From: Paenibacillus sp. FSL R5-0345
GTDB lineage: Bacteria; Bacillota; Bacilli; Paenibacillales; Paenibacillaceae
Assembly: GCF_000758585.1 (NCBI RefSeq)
Contig: NZ_CP009281.1
Coordinates: 2,542,001 to 2,606,000 of the forward strand
Length of the DNA stretch: 64,000 nt
Reading direction: 5' to 3'
Position numbers and translations under genes: made by a program. The first letter of the stretch is position 1, and every line of letters starts with the position of its first letter. Positions 37,517-49,059 of the stretch are shown piece by piece. The notes under the pieces are model-generated. The model searched no databases, was not told the DNA's origin, and saw only the letters and a program-made list of their open reading frames with translations.

Positions 37517-38226
37517 GATTCAGATCTGCGTTTGCCTTTGACATCCGGTTTCAATGGCGGCATGGGTTTTATTGGATCTACATCATTATCTGTACGTTCT
37601 ATCTGGTATTGCTACATCTTATTCCTAATCATTATCGGGAACAAACGATGCTGTTATTGACCTTTAGCGATCCTAGTGCCTTGGGGCTTATTCTGGCTGG
37701 TGGAATTGTGCTGCTGGAAAGAGACCAGGGTGTCCTTGATCCTTTATTCGTTACTCCGATTCGTGTTAGGGAATATTTACTTTCAAAAGCGGGCTCATTA
37801 TCTGTACTTTCCCTCTTAGCCGCATGGGTTATTCATGCAGCAGCGAGTGGAGTTCCGCAATCCCCGATAGGATTTTCTATTGGAATCATTCTTACGTCAA
37901 GCTTTATGACGCTATTGTCGATTGGAGTAGTGGCTCGTTGCCAGACGATTAATGGTTTCATTTTACTCTCACAAGTATTCGTACTACCTTTCATACTGCC
38001 GTTACTTGGTTTTTTTAAGATATGGAACTCCAATGTTTTTCTATTATTACCTACAGAAGGAACACTTCGCTTGTTGAGTTCGGAAACCTCAGCTATGTCA
38101 CTTGCCAATTACATGTACTCCATATCGATATTACTGCTCTGGAATGTTGTGATATATGTCTGGGCAAAAAGGTCCTTCGAGCAACATGTAATGATGCGCA
38201 TAGGCAAGGGAGGAGTCAAGAGATGA
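37513..38226 (+). CDS. ABC-2-type exporter permease, first subunit
   Basis: About 237 residues, six likely membrane helices (for example WIYIIICTFYLVLLHLI, ALGLILAGGIVLLE). The ERDQGVLDPLFVTPIRVREYL segment resembles ABC-2 exporters such as fluoroquinolone-type export permeases. Overlaps the ATPase stop by 4 bases (ATGA) and the next gene also by 4 bases, so the three genes are coupled. Confidence 0.8.
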   Translation: MRFRSAFAFDIRFQWRHGFYWIYIIICTFYLVLLHLIPNHYREQTMLLLTFSDPSALGLILAGGIVLLERDQGVLDPLFVTPIRVREYLLSKAGSLSVLSLLAAWVIHAAASGVPQSPIGFSIGIILTSSFMTLLSIGVVARCQTINGFILLSQVFVLPFILPLLGFFKIWNSNVFLLLPTEGTLRLLSSETSAMSLANYMYSISILLLWNVVIYVWAKRSFEQHVMMRIGKGGVKR

Positions 38227-38948
38227 AGAAGTATCATACGCTTTTTCTAAGCGATATCCGTCATGCTGGGTTGGACCCGGTGCTTATGGTCGGCATCTTT
38301 GCTCCTTTAGCACTTTTAGTCGTCTCAAGATTTGGATTTCCAATAGCGGCAGAGTGGCTTACAAACGGTTATGCTTTCGATTTAAATGAATACAGTAGCT
38401 TTGCTGCGATTTTTTTAGTAATGACCTTTCCCATGCTGACCGGTATGATGACAGGTCTTTTAATGCTTGATGAACGTGATGAGAACATCATCTCTTATTA
38501 CGCGGTTACGCCATTAATGCGTAAGGGGTACATGGTGTATCGTCTAGTTCTTCCATCTGTACTTTGTACACTTCTATCACTGGTGTATTTTATAGTTTCA
38601 GGCTTATCTAACTTCCAATTGGAGCATATATACATTCTTTTATTATTAGCAATTGAAGCCCCTTGCTTTGCTTTATTTCTTGCTTCTTTTGCTGCAAATA
38701 AGGTAGAAGGCTTAGCTTTATCTAAGATAGGTGGTTTGTTTATAGCAGGGCCAATCGTAGCGTATTTTATTCCATCACCATGGCAATTTGCAGGTGCGTG
38801 GATTCCTACGTATTGGCCTGCTAAGTTGTTTTTTGCTATAGAAGATGCTAGTGGTTTTAGTATGATTGCATGCTTTATGGTGGGGCTTATATTTCATTTG
38901 AGTCTTCTGAGTATTTTGGTCAGGATTTTTATTAAAAGAATCGATTGA
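38223..38948 (+). CDS. ABC-2-type exporter permease, second subunit
   Basis: About 241 residues with about six membrane helices; LDERDENIISYYAVTPLMRKGY is the same type of coupling segment as in the first permease, so the two are distant paralogs that probably form a heterodimer. Start ATG 38223 overlaps the previous stop by 4 bases, with GGGAGGAG before it. The stop is one base from the stop of the convergent kamA gene, leaving no room for a terminator. Confidence 0.8.
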   Translation: MKKYHTLFLSDIRHAGLDPVLMVGIFAPLALLVVSRFGFPIAAEWLTNGYAFDLNEYSSFAAIFLVMTFPMLTGMMTGLLMLDERDENIISYYAVTPLMRKGYMVYRLVLPSVLCTLLSLVYFIVSGLSNFQLEHIYILLLLAIEAPCFALFLASFAANKVEGLALSKIGGLFIAGPIVAYFIPSPWQFAGAWIPTYWPAKLFFAIEDASGFSMIACFMVGLIFHLSLLSILVRIFIKRID

Positions 38949-38949
38949 A

Positions 38950-40119
38950 TTATTTACAAATCAGATCCGCAGTCTTGTTTGATAACTCATTAACAGAAAT
39001 AATAGCATCATTCTTTTTCACAGGAGGGGTCCAATATTCCTCATTTCCGGGCAGGTCATCAAACCATTCTGCATCCTTAGGGCAATCTAGAATCATGAAC
39101 TTTCCGTATTCCTGATCTCTGGATTGATGATATTTAAGATAGGCTTTTCCGTTATCAATGGCGAGAATTTCTATCTTTCCGGAGGTGTGTGACATGGATA
39201 GGCGTACTCTTTTGCCAAGTCCTGAGGTTCTGGCTTTGGCTTCTTCTACAATTTGATAGACTTGCTCAAGAGGTAATACAAAATCTCGATTTCCGGCAAC
39301 GGGACGATTCACGAAGAAGTAGTAAGGTGTTACGCCAGCCCATGAGAGTCGGTCTAGCAATTCTCCCAATATAACGGGATCATCATTGATGCCTTTAAGG
39401 ACGGGGGTCTGATTTACGACAATTGCCCCAGCGTTGTGGAGGGCTTTAAATGCTTTTTTGGCTTCAGGTGTGATTTCACGAGGATGATTGATATGCGCCA
39501 TAACATAAATTCGCTTGTCTTCGGTAGAGTAAGTACGAATCAGCTCCAACAGCTCTTCGTCTTCAGAGATCCGCATCGGATTAAATACGGGAATCTTCGA
39601 ACCTAATCTGATAATCTTGACATGCTCAATGCTTCTTAAGTTTTCAATAATGGATCTTAGCTTTGGTGTGGAGAGAATTAAACTGTCACCGCCCGTAAGA
39701 AGAACGTTGTTAATCTCAGGGTGGTTTGCAATATACTCCAGTCCCGGAGAGACATCAGACATCGCTTCTTTCACGTCATTTCGGAACAGGCGTTTACGGA
39801 AGCAGTAACGGCAATAGGCTCCGCAGACCTCGGATACAATCAGTAATGCTGTTGTTTTATACTTGTGCTGACAACCCGGCACCACATAATTCGTGTCTTC
39901 ATCCGAAGCATCCCAACGTCCATATTCCAGCAGTTCACCTTCGTTAGGGATAACCAGTTTACGAATGGGATCATCTGGATCGTCCCAGTTGATCAAAGAC
40001 AGATAGTAGTCATTCACACGAAAAACAAATTTGTCCGTGATTTCTTTCAAGTTCTCTTTTTCCAGATCAGACAACATAGCAATTTTGTTAATATCCGTGA
40101 TGTACTTTACCTTTTGCAC
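38950..40119 (-). CDS. kamA: L-lysine 2,3-aminomutase (KamA-family radical SAM enzyme)
   Basis: About 389 residues. The radical-SAM cluster motif CGAYCRYC gives Cys99, Cys103 and Cys106; FRKRLF follows as in lysine aminomutases. Later segments NNVLLTGGDSLILS, RIYVMAHINHPREIT, and GITPYYFF-like WAGVTPYYFFVNRPV fit the barrel and PLP-binding parts. The enzyme interconverts L-lysine and L-beta-lysine with SAM, PLP and a 4Fe-4S cluster. Starts at GTG with AAAGGAG 8 nt upstream. The leader is a c-di-AMP riboswitch, which points to an osmolyte role (N-acetyl-beta-lysine) rather than catabolism, but no acetyltransferase gene is adjacent. Confidence 0.85.
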   Translation of the reverse strand: MQKVKYITDINKIAMLSDLEKENLKEITDKFVFRVNDYYLSLINWDDPDDPIRKLVIPNEGELLEYGRWDASDEDTNYVVPGCQHKYKTTALLIVSEVCGAYCRYCFRKRLFRNDVKEAMSDVSPGLEYIANHPEINNVLLTGGDSLILSTPKLRSIIENLRSIEHVKIIRLGSKIPVFNPMRISEDEELLELIRTYSTEDKRIYVMAHINHPREITPEAKKAFKALHNAGAIVVNQTPVLKGINDDPVILGELLDRLSWAGVTPYYFFVNRPVAGNRDFVLPLEQVYQIVEEAKARTSGLGKRVRLSMSHTSGKIEILAIDNGKAYLKYHQSRDQEYGKFMILDCPKDAEWFDDLPGNEEYWTPPVKKNDAIISVNELSNKTADLICK

Positions 40120-40204
40120 TTACATCTCTCCTTTGTCCCTTTGTGTGAGAAAAGAGGAAGCCTTAGTGTCAAAGGCCAATCTACTGCCAGCAGGGTCCAA
40201 AAAA

Positions 40205-40235
40205 ACACAAAAAGAGACCCTTAGCAAGGGTCTCT
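40205..40235 (-). terminator. Riboswitch expression-platform terminator
   Basis: Perfect 10-bp stem agagaccctt / aagggtctct (40213-40222, 40226-40235), 3-nt loop, and TTTTT on the minus strand, between the aptamer and kamA. This is the element expected to fold when c-di-AMP is bound. Confidence 0.85.
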
Positions 40236-40270
40236 GGTTATGTAAATAACATGAAAAGCAGACCCATCCA

Positions 40271-40391
40271 CTGCTGACGAGGTTAGCTGACGGACTCGGG
40301 TAAGATGGTACCCTACATTCTAATGCTCAATGATTCGCCCCAATTAACTGGTTCCCCCGCTTTTCAACTGTAAAAGTTGGAAATTAAGCGT
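40271..40391 (-). ncRNA. c-di-AMP riboswitch aptamer (ydaO/yuaA type)
   Basis: Read on the minus strand the conserved blocks appear in order: CGCTTAAT near 40387, GCGGGGGAACCA, TTGGGGCGAATC, TAGGGTACC, then CCGAGTCCGTCAGCTAACC and CTCGTCAGC. This is the ydaO-yuaA pattern, which binds cyclic di-AMP and normally turns genes off when ligand is high. A promoter lies just upstream and an intrinsic terminator just downstream, so it controls kamA by transcription termination. Confidence 0.92.
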
Positions 40392-40397
40392 AGGTAA

Positions 40398-40427
40398 AGT
40401 ATACCCCATGAAGTTTTGAAAAGTCAA
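40398..40427 (-). promoter_or_regulatory. Promoter of the kamA riboswitch leader
   Basis: Minus strand: -35 TTGACT (40422-40427), 18-bp spacer, -10 TATACT (40398-40403). Transcription would start near 40391, at the first bases of the aptamer. Confidence 0.7.
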
Positions 40428-40448
40428 AAGAGAATCCTAGATTCACCT

Positions 40449-42116
40449 TCAATTACTAGGGGGGCTTCCACCGAGCAGTTTAGGTAGCAGCGTTAGCAGC
40501 TTCTCCCGAGTTAACGCATCACTAGAGTTCCATTTGCTTCCGTCGAGCAGATAAACATGTCCCTGACGTACTGCTGGAATACTTTTCCAAAGTGAACTGT
40601 CTAGTAGTCGCTCCATAGCAGCCCTTGAGTCTGGACGCTCAGGAATGAGCATGAAGATATGATCTCCAGTATAGGCAGGCAATCGCGCTGGATCAACTTC
40701 AGCGAACCCTAATTCTTCATCCAGTATGGCTTGAATCTCCTCTGTCGGTTGTAGACCACATGGAGCATAAAGCGCTGTGGAGAATCCGGACATTCCCATA
40801 GCATACAGATGATTTCCGTGGTCATAGACCAAAGCAGAGGCAGTCTCTCCGGCTTGGAGACTGGTCTCGTAAAGATGCTGCCACATAGCAGCATTTTTGA
40901 TTGTAAATGACTCCAGCCACGCTTCGGCTTCGCGTTGTTTACCGAGCCAGCTGCCTAGTGTTCGCATTCGACTTTCGAGTGGTGCAAAGGAATCAAAGGT
41001 GAGTGTCGGGGCGATGCCGGAAACGGTTCTATAGGCTCTTTCATCACTATTGGCCAAAATAATCAAATCTGGATTAAGTGAAGCGGTCAGCTGCGGGTCC
41101 AGCGGAAAACCAACATTGGCGAGCTTTTTAAGCCGATGTTTATAGACGCTGTTCCGCACGAATGCTTCATCTCCTCCGATGGGCTTCACGCCTAGTGCGA
41201 GAAGGTCGCCAAGTGTCTCTCCATGATAGACAATGCGTCTCGCTTGCTCTGGAATCTCCACTTCATGGCCTGTCCAATCTTTGACGGTAAGCTTACGACC
41301 TCGCTGATGCGCATATTGTCCGGGGGTAACTCCGGTTTTTTGCCGAAAGCGGCGGCTGAAATAATATTCATCGGAGAAGCCTACCAGTCTGGCGATTTCA
41401 CGCAGCGGTTCCGTCGATTCCTGCAGGAAGCGCTTGGAATGACTAATGCGCAGATCGGTCAGGTACTCAAGTGGCTTTTTGCCGGTAAGCTGTTGAAAGA
41501 TCGGTGTATACTGCCAGAACGATATCCCCGCAAGCTCAGCCAACTGCTTCACGCTGATGCTCTCTGTATAATGCTCCTCTATGAATTGTATAGTCATTTC
41601 TACGGATTCTGTGGGACTTGGTAGATGCTTGGAAGGATAATTATGCTCAAAAAATAGCAGCATCAATTCCTGGAATTTCAATTGTCGCTTGAATTGCTGC
41701 ACATCATCGAAGCTATTCTTGTTCATAAGCAAATCTTCCACAAGACGGATTACCTTAGTGAACGGGTGGACAATTAATTCGCGTCTGCCTGAAAGTAGTT
41801 CGCCAGAATAACGTTCTGGATGCTCTTTTGTATAAATTGCTGAAAAGGTGATGAGATAATAATACATGGTCATTTCCTGATTGCTCGTACAATAGGAGAT
41901 TCCGGGAGCTAGTAGATAACATTTATCTGTACTCAGCGTCACGCTCTGATCATCGAGGTTCAGTTGCCCGTTCCCCCCGGTAAATACGAGAAGGGTGTAG
42001 TCATGAGTTGTACGTGATACAGGGCTTGAATCGGCAGCTTGAAGTATCAGTTCGGCATCAATCAGCTGAAACAGCAGGGAGTGGAGCGGGGGGCAGGACG
42101 ATGATGTTTGCAGCAT
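40449..42116 (-). CDS. Btr-like AraC regulator fused to a siderophore-binding domain
   Basis: About 555 residues. Order: cupin-like N-terminus, AraC double helix-turn-helix (SVKQLAELAGISFWQYTPIF; IARLVGFSDEYYFSRRF) ending near residue 290, then a type III periplasmic-binding-like domain (DWTGHEVEIPEQARRIVYHGE, LGDLLALGVKPIGG, LNPDLIILAN). The arrangement is that of Bacillus Btr, which binds Fe-siderophore in the cytoplasm and activates uptake genes. Here the binding domain matches the adjacent lipoprotein. Start 42116 has GGAGG 8 nt upstream; a longer frame to 42191 crosses the Fur box. No signal peptide is needed. Confidence 0.88.
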   Translation of the reverse strand: MLQTSSSCPPLHSLLFQLIDAELILQAADSSPVSRTTHDYTLLVFTGGNGQLNLDDQSVTLSTDKCYLLAPGISYCTSNQEMTMYYYLITFSAIYTKEHPERYSGELLSGRRELIVHPFTKVIRLVEDLLMNKNSFDDVQQFKRQLKFQELMLLFFEHNYPSKHLPSPTESVEMTIQFIEEHYTESISVKQLAELAGISFWQYTPIFQQLTGKKPLEYLTDLRISHSKRFLQESTEPLREIARLVGFSDEYYFSRRFRQKTGVTPGQYAHQRGRKLTVKDWTGHEVEIPEQARRIVYHGETLGDLLALGVKPIGGDEAFVRNSVYKHRLKKLANVGFPLDPQLTASLNPDLIILANSDERAYRTVSGIAPTLTFDSFAPLESRMRTLGSWLGKQREAEAWLESFTIKNAAMWQHLYETSLQAGETASALVYDHGNHLYAMGMSGFSTALYAPCGLQPTEEIQAILDEELGFAEVDPARLPAYTGDHIFMLIPERPDSRAAMERLLDSSLWKSIPAVRQGHVYLLDGSKWNSSDALTREKLLTLLPKLLGGSPPSN

Positions 42117-42139
42117 AGGTTCAGCCTCCGTTCTTTTAG

Positions 42140-42154
42140 TGAGAATGATTATCA
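42140..42154. promoter_or_regulatory. Fur box upstream of the Btr-like regulator
   Basis: TGAGAATGATTATCA matches the 7-1-7 Fur consensus TGATAATnATTATCA with one mismatch, 24 bp before the start codon. Confidence 0.75.
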
Positions 42155-42177
42155 ATGAACTTATTGTATATAAAACA

Positions 42178-42211
42178 AAGAAGCATATCAACAGCTGTTG
42201 ATATGCTTCTT
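42178..42211 (-). terminator. Terminator of the siderophore-binding lipoprotein gene
   Basis: Perfect 15-bp arms (42178-42192, 42197-42211) around AGCT, followed on the minus strand by TTGTTTTAT. It separates the lipoprotein gene from the regulator, so they are independent units. Confidence 0.85.
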
Positions 42212-42255
42212 AAAGTTTTCTATCAGCCGTGTGCTAAACACTCGATCATGGAGGG

Positions 42256-43281
42256 TTATTTCATATTCAATAGCTGAGGAATCTCGCCGAGCAGCCATTC
42301 TCTTGTTGTTGCATCACTGGAGGTCTTCATGATGTCCTGCGTATAGACATATCCGTTCTTAACGGCAGGAAGGCTCTTCCAAATAGGGCTCTTTAATAGA
42401 TTTTCTGTGGATTGTTTTGCTTCATCCGCAACTGGAGTCAAGATGAATATCCGGTCTCCGGCATATTCTTTAAGCACTTCCATAGATACTTCCTGGAAGC
42501 CTTTACCTTCATCGAGTATCTTCTGAATAGCTGGAGTTGCCTTGAAGCCATTCTCCCCATAGAGTACCTGTGAAAGTCCAGTCGCCGCCATTATAAACAG
42601 TCTGTCTCCCGGATAATAAGTGAAGACCGAAGCTGTCTCACCTTCTTGCATACCAGCGGACTTCAATTGTTTCCACATAGCTTCTTCAGCGGTTTTATAT
42701 TGAGCTAGCCATGCTTCTGCTTCTGTTGTTTTACCAAGAATTCCACCAATGTCCAGCATACGTTCTTGTAATGGGGCAAAGGTATCAAAAATGATTGTAG
42801 GTGCGATTTTGGACAGCTGCTCAAAATCAGCTTCGTCTGTGCCCGCATAGATAATTAGGTCAGGTTGAAGCTCTAATGTTTTCTCCAGATTGATAGGGAA
42901 GCCTACATCCTCGACACCTTGTAACTGATCTTCAAAGACCTGGCCTTCACCCATGGATAGAGGATACCCTACCGCTTGCACGCCGAGAGCGAGCAAATCG
43001 CCATATGTTTCTCCAGAGTAGATTATTCGCTGTGGTTTCACAGGGATTTCTACAGTATGTCCTATGTAATCCGTGTAGGAGCGGGTAGTCGCTGCGGATT
43101 CATTCGTACTGCTGTCGGAGGGCTCCGTTGAAGGTGCCGTGCTCGCAGCAGAAGAATTTCCAGTTGCGTTGGTCGTACTATTACCAGAAGATGATTCCTT
43201 TGAGTTTCCGCATGCTAGCAGCAATGTACTCATCAAAAAGAGTACGCATAACACTGCGAAGGACTGTCTTGCCTTGTTCAT
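42256..43281 (-). CDS. Iron-siderophore-binding lipoprotein
   Basis: About 341 residues. Signal peptide with lipobox LLLAC, then a Ser/Thr/Asn-rich linker of about 40 residues and a class III (FhuD/FepB-like) binding domain: YIGHTVEIPVKPQRIIYSGE, YGDLLALGVQAVG, LQPDLIIYAG, FDTFAPL. It captures a ferric siderophore outside the membrane. No permease or ATPase is adjacent, so it must work with a transporter elsewhere. A Fur box is upstream and GGGAGG is 9 nt before the ATG. Confidence 0.9.
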   Translation of the reverse strand: MNKARQSFAVLCVLFLMSTLLLACGNSKESSSGNSTTNATGNSSAASTAPSTEPSDSSTNESAATTRSYTDYIGHTVEIPVKPQRIIYSGETYGDLLALGVQAVGYPLSMGEGQVFEDQLQGVEDVGFPINLEKTLELQPDLIIYAGTDEADFEQLSKIAPTIIFDTFAPLQERMLDIGGILGKTTEAEAWLAQYKTAEEAMWKQLKSAGMQEGETASVFTYYPGDRLFIMAATGLSQVLYGENGFKATPAIQKILDEGKGFQEVSMEVLKEYAGDRIFILTPVADEAKQSTENLLKSPIWKSLPAVKNGYVYTQDIMKTSSDATTREWLLGEIPQLLNMK

Positions 43282-43321
43282 TTTTTATTGCCTCCCTAAA
43301 ATATATAACGATTACCAATAA

Positions 43322-43336
43322 TGATAATCATTCTCG
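43322..43336. promoter_or_regulatory. Fur box upstream of the lipoprotein
   Basis: TGATAATCATTCTCG matches the Fur consensus TGATAATnATTATCA with three changes in the right half; the left half is perfect, and ATAATGATAATCATT around it is a strong overlapping core. Confidence 0.75.
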
Positions 43337-43801
43337 ATTGAATTCATCATAATTTATAGACTCTTTTTACTCAATGGACAAAACATAATTCAGTCATTAG
43401 ATTTGTACAATCATGCAAAAAGGTGGTGTTTAAAATTTTTTTTGAATTATTTTCAGATGATTGGAAAAATACTCTAAATACCGGGAATGAGAGAAGAAGG
43501 GAGGGCTTGTCTTCATGACAAACATGGAAGGAGAAATCCCTTGAAGCACATAGGATTGTGGTGTTTTTTTGAATCTGATTACTGTTATAGATTAAGTCAT
43601 TTATGTGATCAAAAAATTCAGGATTGTCCTCATTGATTGTAATCGTTATCATACCGTGGCATGTTATCTACCGCCCTTGACGTCAGTGGAAAGCCTTTGT
43701 TATGGTTTTTATAGTCAAACGCAAGCTGAAATGACAATTTGTAGAATTTATAGACGGTTTTGCGTAAGATATTCTAACCAAACATAATACGAGGGAGATG
43801 G
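43337..43801. other. Non-coding stretch before the HAD gene
   Basis: About 470 bp without a convincing gene. Short open frames on both strands lack ribosome sites and protein-like composition. The only motif seen is a weak Fur-like sequence at 43637-43651 (ttgtaatcgttatca, 11 of 14 positions). Confidence 0.5.
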
Positions 43802-43807
43802 TTGATT

Positions 43808-44470
43808 GTGATCAAAGGCATTATTTTTGATTTTGACGGAACGATTATCGACACGGAGACTGCTTGGTACACCGCTTTTAACGAGGCTTATGCTGAATAT
43901 GGAGTGGATTTGACGCTTGAACAGTACTCCACCTGCATTGGCACAAGCTTAAACAGCTTTAATCCTTATGAGTACTTGATGACTGATCTTAAGCTTGCCA
44001 TTGATAAAGAGGCTTTCAGTAAGGCTGTTAAACAGAGACATAGCAAACTTATGGAATTGGAAACGATTCGGCCAGGTATACAGCATTATCTGGATTCTGC
44101 CAAAAAAGCTGGACTACGCATAGGGCTGGCCTCAAGCTCTTCACTGGAATGGGTGGAGAAATACTTGAATCAATTGGGCATACGCGATTATTTCGAATGT
44201 ATTCGGACGGCCGATCATGTGGCAAAAGTGAAACCAGATCCAGAGCTATATAACCAAACATTAGCTTGTCTTGGAATCACCTCTAATGAGGCAGTTGCCA
44301 TTGAGGATTCACCGAATGGTTCTAAGGCAGCGGCAGCAGCTGGTATCCGTTGTATTGTGACTCCTAATGAGATTACCAATTTCCTTGAATTCGATAAACA
44401 ACATCACAAAATAGATAATCTAAGTCTTCTTGATTTTGACCATGTAATTACTCAGCGTTGCTTCGTATAG
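43808..44470 (+). CDS. HAD-superfamily sugar phosphatase (beta-phosphoglucomutase-like)
   Basis: About 220 residues. Motif I FDFDGTIIDTE, a helical cap, motif II LASSSS, motif III Lys in AKVKPDPELY and motif IV AIEDSPNG are all present. Such HADs dephosphorylate sugar phosphates or isomerise beta-glucose-phosphate. The next gene 42 bp on is mannitol-1-phosphate dehydrogenase, so mannitol-1-phosphate is a likely substrate (inference). GTG 43808 is chosen as start since GGAGATG lies 7 nt upstream; TTG 43802 is too close to it. Confidence 0.82.
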   Translation: MIKGIIFDFDGTIIDTETAWYTAFNEAYAEYGVDLTLEQYSTCIGTSLNSFNPYEYLMTDLKLAIDKEAFSKAVKQRHSKLMELETIRPGIQHYLDSAKKAGLRIGLASSSSLEWVEKYLNQLGIRDYFECIRTADHVAKVKPDPELYNQTLACLGITSNEAVAIEDSPNGSKAAAAAGIRCIVTPNEITNFLEFDKQHHKIDNLSLLDFDHVITQRCFV

Positions 44471-44512
44471 AGAAACTGAGAAACAGAGTTAAAATTAAAG
44501 GGGGATACCAAA

Positions 44513-45715
44513 TTGAGAGCCGTACATTTTGGAGCGGGCAATATTGGCAGAGGTTTTATTGGACCTATGTTGTCGGACTCCGGTTACAATGTTTGTTTCG
44601 TCGGAAGGAATAAGAGCAAGATTGCGCAGTTGCAAAATCGCGGACAATATCCCGTTACCTTGGCTAACAAGGATCGGGACAGCTTTATCGTTGATAATGT
44701 TACTGCGATCAATCTGAATGATACTGAGGACGTTACTAAAGCTATAGCAGAGGCTGAGATAGTAACCACTGCAGTTGGAATATCCGCTTTAAAAGATATT
44801 GCTGGTACTATCGCGCAGGGAATCGAACGAAGACTTATCAATCACAGGAACCTCAAACCTCTCCATATCATTGCTTGTGAGAACGGTATTGGAAGCAGTC
44901 AAAAGTTAAAGAAATCTGTATATCGGCATATGAAGCAATCCTTCAAGGAGCTTGCGGACCGCAATGTCGCTTTTCCAAATGCGATGGTTGATCGGATCGT
45001 GCCTGTGCAGAAAAATACAGATTCGCTTGAAATCCTCGTTGAACCCTTCAGTGAGTGGGTGATTCCGCGCAGTGGAATGATTGGTAATTACAACGAAATT
45101 AAAGGTGTCCATTATGTGGATTCGCTGGCACCATACCTCGAACGGAAGCTATATACTGTGAATACAGGCCATTGCAGTGCAGCCTATTTCGGATATCTGG
45201 AAGGTTATACTAGCATTCAGGAAGCGATGTCTGATCCCGCAATCAGAGCTCGTGTTCGTGGGGTACTCCAGGAAACAGGGACCTTACTGGTACATTTGTA
45301 TGGCTTCGAGCCCTTAGAACATGCAAGGTATATAGAAAAGATGATGGAACGATTCACTAACCCCAACTTTAACGATAAAATCACACGTGTCGCCCGATCC
45401 CCGCTTCGTAAGCTTTCACCTAATGATCGACTGATAAAACCAGCAATGCTTGCCCATGAACTTGGCTTTGAGACTTCACACCTTGTTTTAGCTATAGCTT
45501 CAGCGCTTTATTTTGATTATGAAAAAGATCCAGAAGCCGTAGAGCTTCAAGCAGACATCCGAAATCTTGGACTCAGTGAAGTCATTGCGACGCATTTAAA
45601 AATCCCCACGGAGCATCCGCTTCATGGTCGTATTATTTTAGAGTACAACACCATGTGTATAAAATATCCCCATTCGAATGGCCAAACCGTCAATTGCAAA
45701 ACCCCATACTTTTAA
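44513..45715 (+). CDS. mtlD: Mannitol-1-phosphate 5-dehydrogenase
   Basis: About 400 residues, slightly long for MtlD. NAD-binding start MRAVHFGAGNIGRGFIGPML, then NVCFVGRNKSK, ACENGIGSSQKLK, NAMVDRIVPVQ, LYTVNTGHCSAAYFGYLEG and the C-terminal dehydrogenase domain. It interconverts mannitol-1-phosphate and fructose-6-phosphate with NAD. TTG start behind AAAGGGGGA. There is no mannitol PTS gene nearby; the partner is a HAD phosphatase, which favours mannitol synthesis as an osmolyte over uptake. The last residues (about 20 after EYNTMCIKY) look atypical for the family. Confidence 0.88.
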   Translation: MRAVHFGAGNIGRGFIGPMLSDSGYNVCFVGRNKSKIAQLQNRGQYPVTLANKDRDSFIVDNVTAINLNDTEDVTKAIAEAEIVTTAVGISALKDIAGTIAQGIERRLINHRNLKPLHIIACENGIGSSQKLKKSVYRHMKQSFKELADRNVAFPNAMVDRIVPVQKNTDSLEILVEPFSEWVIPRSGMIGNYNEIKGVHYVDSLAPYLERKLYTVNTGHCSAAYFGYLEGYTSIQEAMSDPAIRARVRGVLQETGTLLVHLYGFEPLEHARYIEKMMERFTNPNFNDKITRVARSPLRKLSPNDRLIKPAMLAHELGFETSHLVLAIASALYFDYEKDPEAVELQADIRNLGLSEVIATHLKIPTEHPLHGRIILEYNTMCIKYPHSNGQTVNCKTPYF

Positions 45716-45773
45716 TATAAATCAGGCGTGACCTCCGGAATTCAGGCAAGAGTAGTGGCGAAATAATAGGAAT

Positions 45774-45817
45774 AAAGGCCGTCACTGATTGGTTTTTTCC
45801 AAACAGGACGGCCTTTT
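45774..45817. terminator. Bidirectional terminator between mtlD and the beta-galactosidase gene
   Basis: Arms aaaggccgtc (45774-45783) and gacggccttt (45807-45816) pair perfectly over 10 bp with T or A runs on both sides. Confidence 0.8.
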
Positions 45818-45829
45818 CATGTCGTTACT

Positions 45830-48970
<3,141 letters not shown>

Positions 48971-49059
48971 TTATTATATTCATATTATAAATTGGAGTAA
49001 TGTTAAGAGATATAAAAGATTTTTCATCAGATATAACAAAATATGAAACGAGTGATTAA

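Noticed and set aside
43637..43651. Third Fur-like sequence
   Set aside because: Only 11 of 14 positions match and no iron gene follows.
43371..43652. Minus-strand open frame of 93 codons between the lipoprotein and HAD genes
   Set aside because: No ribosome site, odd composition, and no recognisable family.
43760..43788. TTGCGT and CATAAT with a 17-bp spacer upstream of the HAD gene
   Set aside because: A transcript from it would begin inside the ribosome binding site, so it is unlikely to be the promoter.
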